Origin: Marinimicrobium agarilyticum DSM 16975
Lineage (GTDB): Bacteria > Pseudomonadota > Gammaproteobacteria > Pseudomonadales > Cellvibrionaceae
Assembly: GCF_000423345.1 (NCBI RefSeq)
Contig: NZ_AUHU01000003.1
Coordinates: forward strand, 310,001 to 374,000
Length of the DNA stretch: 64,000 nucleotides
Reading direction: 5' to 3'
A program made the translations under genes and the position numbers. Each line of letters starts with the position of its first letter. The first letter of the stretch is position 1. The notes under the pieces were generated by a model that saw nothing but the letters and a program-made list of their open reading frames with translations, was not told where the DNA came from and did not search any database. Below, in pieces: positions 32,811 through 41,148 of this stretch.

Positions 32811-34967
32811 GTGCGCAGAATATTGTGGCGATCGTTATGTGGGCTTGGAACACTGGGCATCAGTGCTCTGTCTGTGGGGGCGCAGGCCGAAGAGGCGGAC
32901 CATCCCAACCCGGCCAAGCTGGAGGTCATTGAAGTCGTGGCCTTGCCGTGGCACGCCTCCACACTGGAGTCGGCCCAGCCGGTGTCTGTACTGGACGGCG
33001 AGGCTCTTGCTCGTCGACAGTCCTCCACTCTGGGAGAAACCCTGTCCAAAGAAGTGGGGGTCCACACCAACTACTTCGGTCCAGTGGCGAGCAGCCCGAT
33101 CATTCGGGGCCTGAGCGGGCCGCGGGTGCTGATTACCCAGAACGGGCTGGATGCCGGAGACGCCTCGCGGGTGGGACCGGATCACCTGGTCACCACCGAG
33201 GCATCCACCGCAGAACATATTGAAGTATTGCGCGGTCCCTCCACCCTCTTTTATGGCAGTGGCGCCATCGGCGGTGTAGTCAACATCGTCGATGGGCGCG
33301 TGCCCCAGGACACGGTGCCCACCGGCCAGTGGCATGTGAAGCACAACGATGTGGCGGATGAGGATCTGGTCAGTGGCAGCGTCACTGGCGGTACCGGCCA
33401 ATGGGCCGGGCACATCGATGGCTTCTGGCGTGAATCCAACGACTACCGCATTCCCGTCCCGGCCGAAGCGCATGACGATCATGAGCACGCCGATGAGGTT
33501 AATGAAGAGGAGGCTCATGACGAAAGCCGCCTGGACAACTCGGCCTACCGGGCCAAAGGCGCGAACCTGGGAGCCAGTTACTTGCTCGACAATGGCTTTG
33601 TGGGCCTTTCAGTGGGACGGCTCGAACGCACCTACGGCATTCCGGGCCACAGCCATGGGGAAGAGGCGCTCGATGTCTATGCCGACCTGGAACAGGATCG
33701 GGTGCAGGTTCACAGTGAGTTGAGCTTTGATCACGACTGGTTCAGTGCCCTGAATACCCGCCTGGGGTATACCGACTATCACCATGCGGAGGTTGAGAAC
33801 GGTGAGGCCCTGACCACGTTTGCCAATGAGAGCTATGAGGTTCGGGCGGAGCTTTTCCATCAGCCCTTAGCGGATGGGCGTGGAGCCTGGAGCTTTCAGT
33901 ACAAGCATCAGGACTTCGAAGCGGTGGGGGCGGAGGCGTTCACGCCGCCTTCGGTCACTGAGAGTCTGGCGCTGGCCTGGATGGAAGAGCGGCACTTCGG
34001 CCCGGTGCTGTTGCAACTCGGTGCCCGAATGGAGCACGTGGACGTCGAGGCGGATCGGTTGACCCTGCCCATGGAGGACGATGAATCGTTATTGGCCGTT
34101 TATTCGGTGGCGCAGACCTTTGAGCCGTTCAGCGTGTCCGCCGGCGCGGTGTGGGACTTTACTCCGGGCTACAACCTGGGCGTATCGATCTCCCGGGCGC
34201 AGCGCGCGCCGTCTTCCGCCGAGCTCTATTCTTTTGGGCCGCACATTGGTACCAGTAGCTATGAAGTGGGGGCGCTATACGAGCTTCACTCTGAGAGTGA
34301 TGGCCATTTTCATGTTGAAGTGAGTCCCGCTGAGGTCGAGCTGGAAACCTCCAACAATCTGGATATCTCGCTGCGCAAGTTTAACGGGGATTTCGGCTTT
34401 ACCCTGAATGCCTTCTACAACCAGATGGACGATTACTACTACCTGGCCGCCACCGGTCTGGAGGCGGAGAGTGATCATGACCACGAGCACGATCATGCCG
34501 AGGAGGAGTCAGAGGGGCTACCGGTGTATTACTACACCGCTCAGGATGCCACCTTCTATGGTCTCGAGGGGCAGCTCAGCTGGCAGCTGTCCGCTCCCTG
34601 GCAAATGGTTCTGACCAGTGACTACACTCGCGCCGAACTTGAGGGCGATACCCCCCTTCCCCGTATTCCCCCTTTGCGGGTAGGCCTGGAACTCAACTAT
34701 GAGCGAGACGGTTGGCGTGCCTCCGTGGGCGGACAACGCTATTTTGAACAGGACCGGGTTGCCGAGCTGGAAACCGTCACCCCCGGCTACACCCTGGTGG
34801 ATGCCGAGCTGGGGTATGACTGGACGCTGAGCCGACAGACCCTGACCTTCTATGTGCAGGGGCGCAACCTCACCGACGAGGAAGCGCGTCCGCACACCTC
34901 TTTCATTAAGGACCAAGCCCCCTTACCGGCCCGTTCTTTCGCGGTGGGGGTGCGCTCGCAATTCTGA
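32811..34967 (+). CDS. ZnuD-like TonB-dependent zinc receptor
   Basis: 718 residues. An ATG at 32766 opens the frame but falls in the Zur box; GTG 32811, preceded by GGAGGT, starts a standard signal peptide (MRRILWRSLCG...VGAQA, 26 residues). The plug domain (about 35-165) includes SPIIRGLSGPRVLITQNGLDAGDASRVGPDH and IEVLRGPSTLFYGSGAIGGVVNIVDG; the rest is a 22-stranded barrel ending RSFAVGVRSQF with terminal Phe. His/Asp/Glu-rich loops near residues 221-238 (HDDHEHADE) and 555-567 (DHDHEHDHAEE) are zinc traps, as in Neisseria ZnuD. It is cotranscribed with the downstream His-rich lipoprotein. Confidence 0.92.
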   Translation: MRRILWRSLCGLGTLGISALSVGAQAEEADHPNPAKLEVIEVVALPWHASTLESAQPVSVLDGEALARRQSSTLGETLSKEVGVHTNYFGPVASSPIIRGLSGPRVLITQNGLDAGDASRVGPDHLVTTEASTAEHIEVLRGPSTLFYGSGAIGGVVNIVDGRVPQDTVPTGQWHVKHNDVADEDLVSGSVTGGTGQWAGHIDGFWRESNDYRIPVPAEAHDDHEHADEVNEEEAHDESRLDNSAYRAKGANLGASYLLDNGFVGLSVGRLERTYGIPGHSHGEEALDVYADLEQDRVQVHSELSFDHDWFSALNTRLGYTDYHHAEVENGEALTTFANESYEVRAELFHQPLADGRGAWSFQYKHQDFEAVGAEAFTPPSVTESLALAWMEERHFGPVLLQLGARMEHVDVEADRLTLPMEDDESLLAVYSVAQTFEPFSVSAGAVWDFTPGYNLGVSISRAQRAPSSAELYSFGPHIGTSSYEVGALYELHSESDGHFHVEVSPAEVELETSNNLDISLRKFNGDFGFTLNAFYNQMDDYYYLAATGLEAESDHDHEHDHAEEESEGLPVYYYTAQDATFYGLEGQLSWQLSAPWQMVLTSDYTRAELEGDTPLPRIPPLRVGLELNYERDGWRASVGGQRYFEQDRVAELETVTPGYTLVDAELGYDWTLSRQTLTFYVQGRNLTDEEARPHTSFIKDQAPLPARSFAVGVRSQF

Positions 34968-35013
34968 TCCCGACCTTTTGTTTTATTGAATAACCTGAAC
35001 AAGGATAACGAGC

Positions 35014-36342
35014 ATGTTTACCACTTCACGCTATATCGCTTACGCCTTTTGTGTGAGTGCCTTATTAGCACTCTCCGCCTGTGGCGGCAGCAGCACCAAC
35101 ATCGTCGAGCGCGAGCCGGTAGAGAATCATGACGACCACGATGACGATGAACACTCTCACGGTGATGCGCCCAGCAGCAAGGGTCGCCTGGTCATTTCGT
35201 CTCACGATGAACCGGAAGTCATGGTCTACGACCTGGATGATGGGGAAGAGCTGGCCCATTACCCGATGGAAAGTGCCGTCTCCGCCGTATACGCCAGCGC
35301 CAACCATCGTTTTGCGCTGGTGCTTCAACGGGACGGTAACCAGGTGAACGCCATCGATGCGGGCTTCATTCGCGAAGCGCACGGCGATCACTTTGATTAC
35401 ACCATCGCCGCACCGTCGTTCAGTGACTTCGAGATGTCGGGGCCTCGCCCGACCCACTTTACGCTGGGCAGCGATGAAGCAGTGATTTTCTACGATGGCA
35501 ACGCCGATACCGCTGAGGTCGCTCAAGTGGGTGTTGTTTCAAACGCGAACCTGGCCAATGGTGCGGCCGGCGTCCGGATCGAACTGACCACTCACCAGCA
35601 TGGCGCCGCTCGGACTCTGGGGGAGCATCTGTTCCTCACCGTGCGCGACCCTCAGGATACCTCGACCACCCTGCCGGACCAGGTGGTGTTTTACCACCTT
35701 CACGACGGTGAGTACGAGCTGGAACACACCTTCGAGATGGAATGTCCAGCGCTGCACGGCAGTGCCGGATGGGACCACGGCGTGGCGTTTGGTTGCGGTG
35801 ATGGAGTGTTGGTGATTCACGAAGAAAGTGGTGAGTTTGTCGCGGAGAAAATTGCCAACCCCGAAGGCTTGTCCGGTCGTATCGGTTCGCTGTACGCGAC
35901 GGCTGGTGCTCATGAGCTGGTGGGCGTTGCCTCTGGCGAGCTTTTCCTGATTGACCCGGAAGCGGGGACCATTGAGGCGTTGAGTTGGACCGAAGACGGG
36001 CGCGAGGCTGTCGCCTACGCGTTTGATGCTGAGGGCGAACACTTCCTGGTGCTCGATGGTCAGGGCGGGTTGACGCGGTTGGAAGTCGAGGAGGAGTGGA
36101 CGGCGCTGGCGCCCATTGAGGTCGTTGCCTCGGACTTGAGCGGCCTGTCGGAGGACCTGCGCGTGGCCATGGCTGTGTCCCATGCCAGTCACTTAGTCTA
36201 CGTCACGGACCCGGTTGCCCTGACGGTTTTGGAGGTCGACCTGGAGTCGGCGGCGGTCACCACAGCCCTGACGCTTGAAGCCGTGCCCGCCAAACTGGCC
36301 TGGACCGGATTTGAGGGGACGCACGAAGAGCACGATCACTAA
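35014..36342 (+). CDS. His-rich beta-propeller lipoprotein, AztD-like zinc chaperone
   Basis: 442 residues. The lipobox ends at Cys23 (LALSAC). An acidic His cluster (about residues 38-52, HDDHDDDEHSHGD) follows, then a seven-bladed-propeller-like body with repeated short strands (GRLVISSHDEPEVMVYDLDDGE, HRFALVLQRDGNQVNAIDAG, HELVGVASGELFLIDPE), more His motifs (THQHGAARTLGEH, CPALHGSAGWDHGVAFGC) and a His-rich C-terminus (EEHDH). This matches AztD, the periplasmic zinc chaperone that hands zinc to the AztC binding protein. It is 46 bp from the ZnuD-like receptor, so it probably stores or passes on zinc after uptake. Being a lipoprotein differs from soluble AztD. Confidence 0.78.
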   Translation: MFTTSRYIAYAFCVSALLALSACGGSSTNIVEREPVENHDDHDDDEHSHGDAPSSKGRLVISSHDEPEVMVYDLDDGEELAHYPMESAVSAVYASANHRFALVLQRDGNQVNAIDAGFIREAHGDHFDYTIAAPSFSDFEMSGPRPTHFTLGSDEAVIFYDGNADTAEVAQVGVVSNANLANGAAGVRIELTTHQHGAARTLGEHLFLTVRDPQDTSTTLPDQVVFYHLHDGEYELEHTFEMECPALHGSAGWDHGVAFGCGDGVLVIHEESGEFVAEKIANPEGLSGRIGSLYATAGAHELVGVASGELFLIDPEAGTIEALSWTEDGREAVAYAFDAEGEHFLVLDGQGGLTRLEVEEEWTALAPIEVVASDLSGLSEDLRVAMAVSHASHLVYVTDPVALTVLEVDLESAAVTTALTLEAVPAKLAWTGFEGTHEEHDH

Positions 36343-36373
36343 GCTCTGATTCTGCTGAGCGCTCGTTCCTATT

Positions 36374-37480
36374 TTAGAAAGTATAACCCAGGGCAAGGAA
36401 GCCTTTGACCAGCCGCTTTTCATCCACCAGCGGACTGTCGGTCAGGCTGGTATCCAGCTGTTCGACACCGATATTCCCGATCAGCTGCCAGCCCGTGGTG
36501 ATTTCATAGAACACCGACAGCCCCAGCTCCGGGTTCAGGGCCGACCCGGGAGAGTAAGATGGGCGCCATTTGGTGGCGGCACTGGCCGGCACTCCGAACT
36601 CGTAGTCGGCCAAGTCATCGCTCAACCAGTTGATGCCCACGGAGGGTGACAGTCGAGCGTTGCCCCACTGGAAGCCACGGCTGAGCGACAGGCTGGCCAC
36701 TTGCCCGCCAGAACGATCAAACAGGTCCTGACTGACGCTGCCCGACAGTCGGAAGTTGCCGGGCAGGTCGCCGATGACGGCGAGCCCCAGCATAAATGTA
36801 GTGTCCCGGTCACCCATGTCCGCCAGATATGAACTGTCGGCGTCTTCATAGGCACCCAGGCGCAGGTCTCCCTGAAGCGCCAGCCGCCAGTCAGTGCTGC
36901 CTGTCAGGGTGTAGCGCACCCTGGGTCCCGTCCATTGCAAGCGCTCCCCTATGTAGAAAATCGCCGGAATCGGCTGCACTGGCTGGGCGTTGCTGTCCCG
37001 GTAGGGGGAGCTCTGTCCGACCATCCCGATGCCGACTCCCAACTGGCCCGAAGGGCCGAGGGGGCGGTACAACTCCATCGTCTGTTCCTGGGGCTCGTTC
37101 TCGCTCAGGCGGATCTGGGCCCGCTGAAAGCTGGGCGGGCCCTTGGGTCGGTAGCCGTTGGACAGGGCGATCGGCTCTCGTGGGATGCCGATAAAATTCC
37201 GGTCCAGCTCGCCGTTGCCGTTGTCGTCCTGAAACAGGAGGATGGCATAGTCGCCCGCCGGCACATCCATCACCATGGGCTCGGCGGTAAGAACATCGAA
37301 CCGAAGGCTGGGGGTGCCCAGGCTTCCGAACTGGTCCGCATCCTCGTAGAGGTAGAGGATGAGGTCTGCCTCTTGGTTCGCGCTTTTCGCCGTCACAGTA
37401 AGCTTCGCTCCGAAGGCGGCCTGGGCCGTGAGCAGCAGTAACAGCATTAAAGGCAGGGTGGTGCGGGACAGTGCAGCCAT
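36374..37480 (-). CDS. Exported DUF2141 - MipA/OmpV fusion protein
   Basis: 368 residues. Signal peptide 1-24 (ending FGA). Residues about 25-140 form a DUF2141 domain (LTVTAKSANQEADLILYLYED, VPAGDYAILLFQDDNGNGELDRNFIGIPREPIALSNGY), usually a stand-alone periplasmic protein. From about 150 to the end is an outer-membrane MipA/OmpV-like barrel (LGVGIGMVGQSSPYRD, IPAIFYIGERLQWTGPRVRY) with Phe as last residue. The fusion suggests a barrel with a periplasmic plug or adaptor. Function unknown. It is convergent to the zinc-lipoprotein gene with a 31-bp gap. Confidence 0.8.
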   Translation of the reverse strand: MAALSRTTLPLMLLLLLTAQAAFGAKLTVTAKSANQEADLILYLYEDADQFGSLGTPSLRFDVLTAEPMVMDVPAGDYAILLFQDDNGNGELDRNFIGIPREPIALSNGYRPKGPPSFQRAQIRLSENEPQEQTMELYRPLGPSGQLGVGIGMVGQSSPYRDSNAQPVQPIPAIFYIGERLQWTGPRVRYTLTGSTDWRLALQGDLRLGAYEDADSSYLADMGDRDTTFMLGLAVIGDLPGNFRLSGSVSQDLFDRSGGQVASLSLSRGFQWGNARLSPSVGINWLSDDLADYEFGVPASAATKWRPSYSPGSALNPELGLSVFYEITTGWQLIGNIGVEQLDTSLTDSPLVDEKRLVKGFLALGYTF

Positions 37481-37643
37481 AACAGGTTTCCGGAACGAAA
37501 AAGTCTGTAGCGAGTACGCCGCCGCGGGCGCTTCGGATGAGCATATACTCCCTTGTTATAACCCTAGAGCCAATAACTATTTTCTCTGAGCAGGGCGTTT
37601 GGTTATGCTCGCGGGGTTTTATAACTACACTGGACGAGACTGT

Positions 37644-39413
37644 ATGGAATGGCAAGGCTTGCTGTCCCTGCTGCTGACCCTTGGGGCGCTGGGCACGCTG
37701 ATTTTTACCCGCATCGGACCGCACCTGGTCATGACGGCGGTGATGATTTTACTGATGGTGACGGGCGTGCTGACGGCCGAGGAAGCGCTCGCGGGGTTCA
37801 GTAACAGCGGCCTGATTACCGTGGCGGCCATGTTTGTGGTGGCAACCGGTATCCATTCCTCCGGCGGCATCGAGTTGGTGGTCCATCACCTGTTGGGCCA
37901 GCCCGGCAGTGTGCGCCGGGCGCAGATGCGGGTGGCGTTGCCGGTGGCCCTGTTCAGTGGCTTTCTCAACAATACACCGGTAGTGGCAACCATGATTCCC
38001 GCCGTGCGAGCCTGGGCCAAGCGGATTGATGTGCCCGCCTCCAAGCTGATGATCCCCCTCAGCTACGCCGCCATTCTCGGTGGCACCCTGACCCTGGTCG
38101 GTACGAGTACCAACCTGGTAGTCAACGGCCTGTACCAGTCCATGACTGGGGATGAAGGCTTCTCCCTGTTTTCCATCACGGCGGTGGCTCTGCCCGTGGC
38201 GGTGGTGGGCCTGGTGTTCATTCTGGTGTTTTTTCCGCGTTGGCTGCCGGACCGTCGGGAGAAGGCACTGTTCGGCAACCTGCGTGAATTCACTCTGGAA
38301 GTGGCGGTCGCGCGCGACGGGCCATTGGTCGGAAAGACCGTGGTCGAAGCGGGGCTGCGTAACCTCAAGCGCATCTATCTGGTGGAAATCGAACGCGCCG
38401 GTGCCATCGTGCCCGCGGTCGGCTCCGAGGAACCCTTGCAGGCCGGGGACCGATTGATTTTTGCCGGCGATACCGAAGCCATTTCCGATCTGCTGCGCAT
38501 CAAGGGCATTGTCCCTTCCACGAACGGTGAACCGACGCTGGGGCGCGAGCACAGCGAGCGACGCCTGGTCGAAGCGGTGATTTCACCCCACAGCAACTGT
38601 ATCAACCAGACCATTCGGGATTCCCAGTTCCGCGAGCGCTACGGGGCGGTGGTGTTGGCGGTGGCCCGCAACGGTGAACGGGTACCGGGCAGCCTCGGCA
38701 CGATCAAGCTCAAACCGGGTGACACCCTGTTGCTGGAGGCGCGGCCTGCCTTTGTCAGTCGTCAGCAATACAACAAAGACTTTTTGCTGATCAACGACCT
38801 CCAAACCGAAGCACCCCGGCACCAGCGCGCCTACCTGGCCTGGGGCATTTTGGCGGCGGTGGTGCTCACGGCCGCTTTGGGTGTGTTGCCGATGTTGGAA
38901 GCGGCTCTGGTCGGTGCGGCTGTCATGATCGCCAGCGGGTGCTGCTCGGCCCCCCAGGCGCAAAAGAGCCTGGACCCGACTGTGCTGCTCACCATCGCGG
39001 CTTCTTTCTCAATTGGCGCCGCGCTGGATAAAACCGGCGTGGCCCTGTTACTGGGGCAGATGGCGGTGGATCTCAGCGGTGGCCACCCCTGGCTGATTCT
39101 GGTGATGGTCTACGTGACCGTTTCGCTGTTGACCGAGTGTGTCACCAACAACGCAGCAGCGATTATTATGCTGCCGGTGGTGCTGGAGATCACCGAGAAG
39201 GCCAGCCTCAATCCCGAGCCATTCATTTTCGCTGTGATGATCGCGGCCTCGGCCAGCTTCGCAACGCCACTGGGCTACCAGACCAACCTGATGGTGTACG
39301 GTCCTGGCGGCTACCGCTTTACCGATTTCCTGAAAGTCGGCGCGCCCATGAACGTCGTGGTGGGGGTGACCACGCTGGTCGTGCTGATTCTGGGTTGGCC
39401 GTTGGTGCTTTAG
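37644..39413 (+). CDS. SLC13/DASS permease with two TrkA-C (RCK_C) domains
   Basis: 589 residues from ATG 37644; a longer frame to 37599 lacks a ribosome-binding site. The N-terminal half has membrane helices with the DASS ion-site motif FLNNTPVVATMIPAVRAWA and GGTLTLVGTSTNLVVNGLY. Two cytoplasmic TrkA_C domains follow (about 195-285 and 300-385), then the second membrane half with TECVTNNAAAIIMLPVVLEI and PLGYQTNLMVYGPGGY. Proteins of this layout carry sulfate or dicarboxylates and may be gated by ligands bound to the TrkA_C parts. Substrate not deducible from context. Confidence 0.88.
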   Translation: MEWQGLLSLLLTLGALGTLIFTRIGPHLVMTAVMILLMVTGVLTAEEALAGFSNSGLITVAAMFVVATGIHSSGGIELVVHHLLGQPGSVRRAQMRVALPVALFSGFLNNTPVVATMIPAVRAWAKRIDVPASKLMIPLSYAAILGGTLTLVGTSTNLVVNGLYQSMTGDEGFSLFSITAVALPVAVVGLVFILVFFPRWLPDRREKALFGNLREFTLEVAVARDGPLVGKTVVEAGLRNLKRIYLVEIERAGAIVPAVGSEEPLQAGDRLIFAGDTEAISDLLRIKGIVPSTNGEPTLGREHSERRLVEAVISPHSNCINQTIRDSQFRERYGAVVLAVARNGERVPGSLGTIKLKPGDTLLLEARPAFVSRQQYNKDFLLINDLQTEAPRHQRAYLAWGILAAVVLTAALGVLPMLEAALVGAAVMIASGCCSAPQAQKSLDPTVLLTIAASFSIGAALDKTGVALLLGQMAVDLSGGHPWLILVMVYVTVSLLTECVTNNAAAIIMLPVVLEITEKASLNPEPFIFAVMIAASASFATPLGYQTNLMVYGPGGYRFTDFLKVGAPMNVVVGVTTLVVLILGWPLVL

Positions 39414-39438
39414 GGCGGCTGATTGAACCTTCAGGCAT

Positions 39439-39464
39439 AAAAAAGGCGACACCGAGGTGTCGCC
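39439..39464 (-). terminator. Intrinsic terminator after kduD (minus strand)
   Basis: GGCGACACC (39445-39453) and GGTGTCGCC (39456-39464) form a perfect stem. On the minus strand six T follow (39444-39439). It ends the GH105-kduI-kduD transcript 33 bp after the kduD stop. Confidence 0.88.
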
Positions 39465-39496
39465 AACTAGCCGCAGAAAGGGACTGCTGAAAGGGG

Positions 39497-40288
39497 TTAC
39501 TCGTTCGCGGGCTTGCCGATGGTGGCGAGAATGCCGCCGTCGACATAGACCACTTGGCCGGTGACAAAGTTGCTGGCCTTGGAGGACAGGAAGATTGCAG
39601 CGCCCTGCAGGTCGTCTGGGTCGCCCCATTTTCCTGCCGGGGTCCGGCTGATGATAAATTCGTTGAGCGGGTTGCCTTCCACGCGAATGGGCGCGGTCTG
39701 GCTGGTGGCAAAGTAGCCGGGGCCAATACCGTTGACCTGAACATTGTGACGGGCCCACTCGGTGGCCATGTTCTGGGTCAGCATCTTCAGACCACCTTTG
39801 GAAGCCGCGTAGGCGCCGACCGAGTCACGGCCCAGTTCGCTCATCATGGAGCAGATGTTGATGATCTTGCCCTGCTTGCGCTCGACCATTTTCCTGGCGA
39901 CCGGACGGGTCATGGTGAACACGCCAACGAGGTTGGTGTCGATGACCTGCTGGAACTCCTCAACGGGCATTTCCAGCATGGGGACGCGCTTGATGATGCC
40001 GGCGTTGTTCACCAGGATATCGATCGGTCCCACTTCTTTCTCGATTTTCTCGACCGCGTCGATTACCTGGTCTTCTTTGGTGACGTCGAACTTGTAGCCA
40101 AATGCCTTGTAACCTTCCGCTTCGTACTCCGCCACGGCCTTGTCGATTTTCTCCTGAGAGGAGTGACCGTTGATCACGATGGTGGCGCCGGCACTGCCCA
40201 GGCCCTTGGCCATAGCCATGCCGATGCCGTGCGTTGCGCCGGTGATCAGGGCGACTTTTCCAGTCAGGTCAAATAGCGGGTGTGTCAT
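39497..40288 (-). CDS. kduD: 2-dehydro-3-deoxy-D-gluconate 5-dehydrogenase (SDR)
   Basis: 263 residues, classical short-chain dehydrogenase. The cofactor loop is GATHGIGMA, then LVNNAG, the catalytic Ser in ICSMMSELG and YxxxK in YAASKGG. KduD interconverts 2,5-diketo-3-deoxygluconate and 2-keto-3-deoxygluconate. The assignment rests on the neighbouring kduI (12 bp away) and kdgK elsewhere in the window; gluconate 5-dehydrogenase is the main alternative. It is the last gene of the minus-strand operon GH105-kduI-kduD. Confidence 0.9.
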   Translation of the reverse strand: MTHPLFDLTGKVALITGATHGIGMAMAKGLGSAGATIVINGHSSQEKIDKAVAEYEAEGYKAFGYKFDVTKEDQVIDAVEKIEKEVGPIDILVNNAGIIKRVPMLEMPVEEFQQVIDTNLVGVFTMTRPVARKMVERKQGKIINICSMMSELGRDSVGAYAASKGGLKMLTQNMATEWARHNVQVNGIGPGYFATSQTAPIRVEGNPLNEFIISRTPAGKWGDPDDLQGAAIFLSSKASNFVTGQVVYVDGGILATIGKPANE

Positions 40289-40300
40289 CTTGCTCGCTCC

Positions 40301-41140
40301 TTACTTCAATTCGTGTGGCTGGTGGAAGTCCATGTCGGTGTAGTCGAGGTTTTCACCGGCCATGCCCCAGATAAACGTATAGTTTGCGGTACCCACGCCC
40401 GAATGCATAGACCAGGGTGGAGACAGTACCGCCTGTTCGTTGTGAATCCACAGGTGGCGGGTATCGTCTTTCGGGCCCATGAAGTGGCAAACGGCCTGGT
40501 CTTCCGGCACGTTAAAATAGAAGTAGGCTTCCATCCGCCGGGTATGGGTGTGCACCGGCATGGTATTCCAGATACTGCCGGGTTGCAGCTCGGTCATGCC
40601 CATCTGCAGCTGGCAGGTCTCGATGATGCCGTTGATCAGCAACTGGTTCACCCGGCGCTCATTGCAGGTTTCCGAAGAACCCAGCTCCAGCACGTTGGCA
40701 TCGCCCATGCCGACCTTTTTGGTGGGGTAGGCGTGGTGGGCCGGGGCCGAGTTCAGGTAGAACTTCGCCGGATTGCCGGCGTCAACGCTGCGAAAGCTGA
40801 CGGCTTTGGCACCGCGGCCGATATAAAGCGCACTCTTGGTTTCCAGCTCGTAGTCGGTTCCATCGACGGTAATGACACCGTCGCCACCGATATTGATAGC
40901 GCCCAGTTCGCGCCGATCGAGAAAGTGCTCGGCTTTTTGTTGGTCGACGGGCTCCAGGGTCAAGGTGTTTTTGACCGGCTTGGCGCCACCGACCATCATG
41001 CGATCATAGTGGGTGTACACCAGGTTGAGCTTGTCGTCTTCGAAGATCTTTTCGATCAGGAAGTGCTTGCGCAACTTTTCGGTGTCGTAGTGTTTGTAGT
41101 CGTCGATATGAACGGCAAAGCGTTCTTCAATCTGTTTCAT
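40301..41140 (-). CDS. kduI: 5-dehydro-4-deoxy-D-glucuronate isomerase
   Basis: 279 residues, the family length. Cupin with the KduI metal-site segment MPVHTHTRRMEAYFYFNVPED (two His and a Glu) and a later metal-ligand His in SMHSGVGTANYTFIWGMAGEN. Other conserved parts are LIEKIFEDDKLNLVYTHYDRMMVGG and LYIGRGAKAVSF. It isomerises the unsaturated uronate (DKI) released by GH105 and similar hydrolases to 2,5-diketo-3-deoxygluconate, the KduD substrate. It lies 8 bp downstream of the GH105 gene. Confidence 0.95.
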   Translation of the reverse strand: MKQIEERFAVHIDDYKHYDTEKLRKHFLIEKIFEDDKLNLVYTHYDRMMVGGAKPVKNTLTLEPVDQQKAEHFLDRRELGAINIGGDGVITVDGTDYELETKSALYIGRGAKAVSFRSVDAGNPAKFYLNSAPAHHAYPTKKVGMGDANVLELGSSETCNERRVNQLLINGIIETCQLQMGMTELQPGSIWNTMPVHTHTRRMEAYFYFNVPEDQAVCHFMGPKDDTRHLWIHNEQAVLSPPWSMHSGVGTANYTFIWGMAGENLDYTDMDFHQPHELK

Positions 41141-41148
41141 GGATTACC

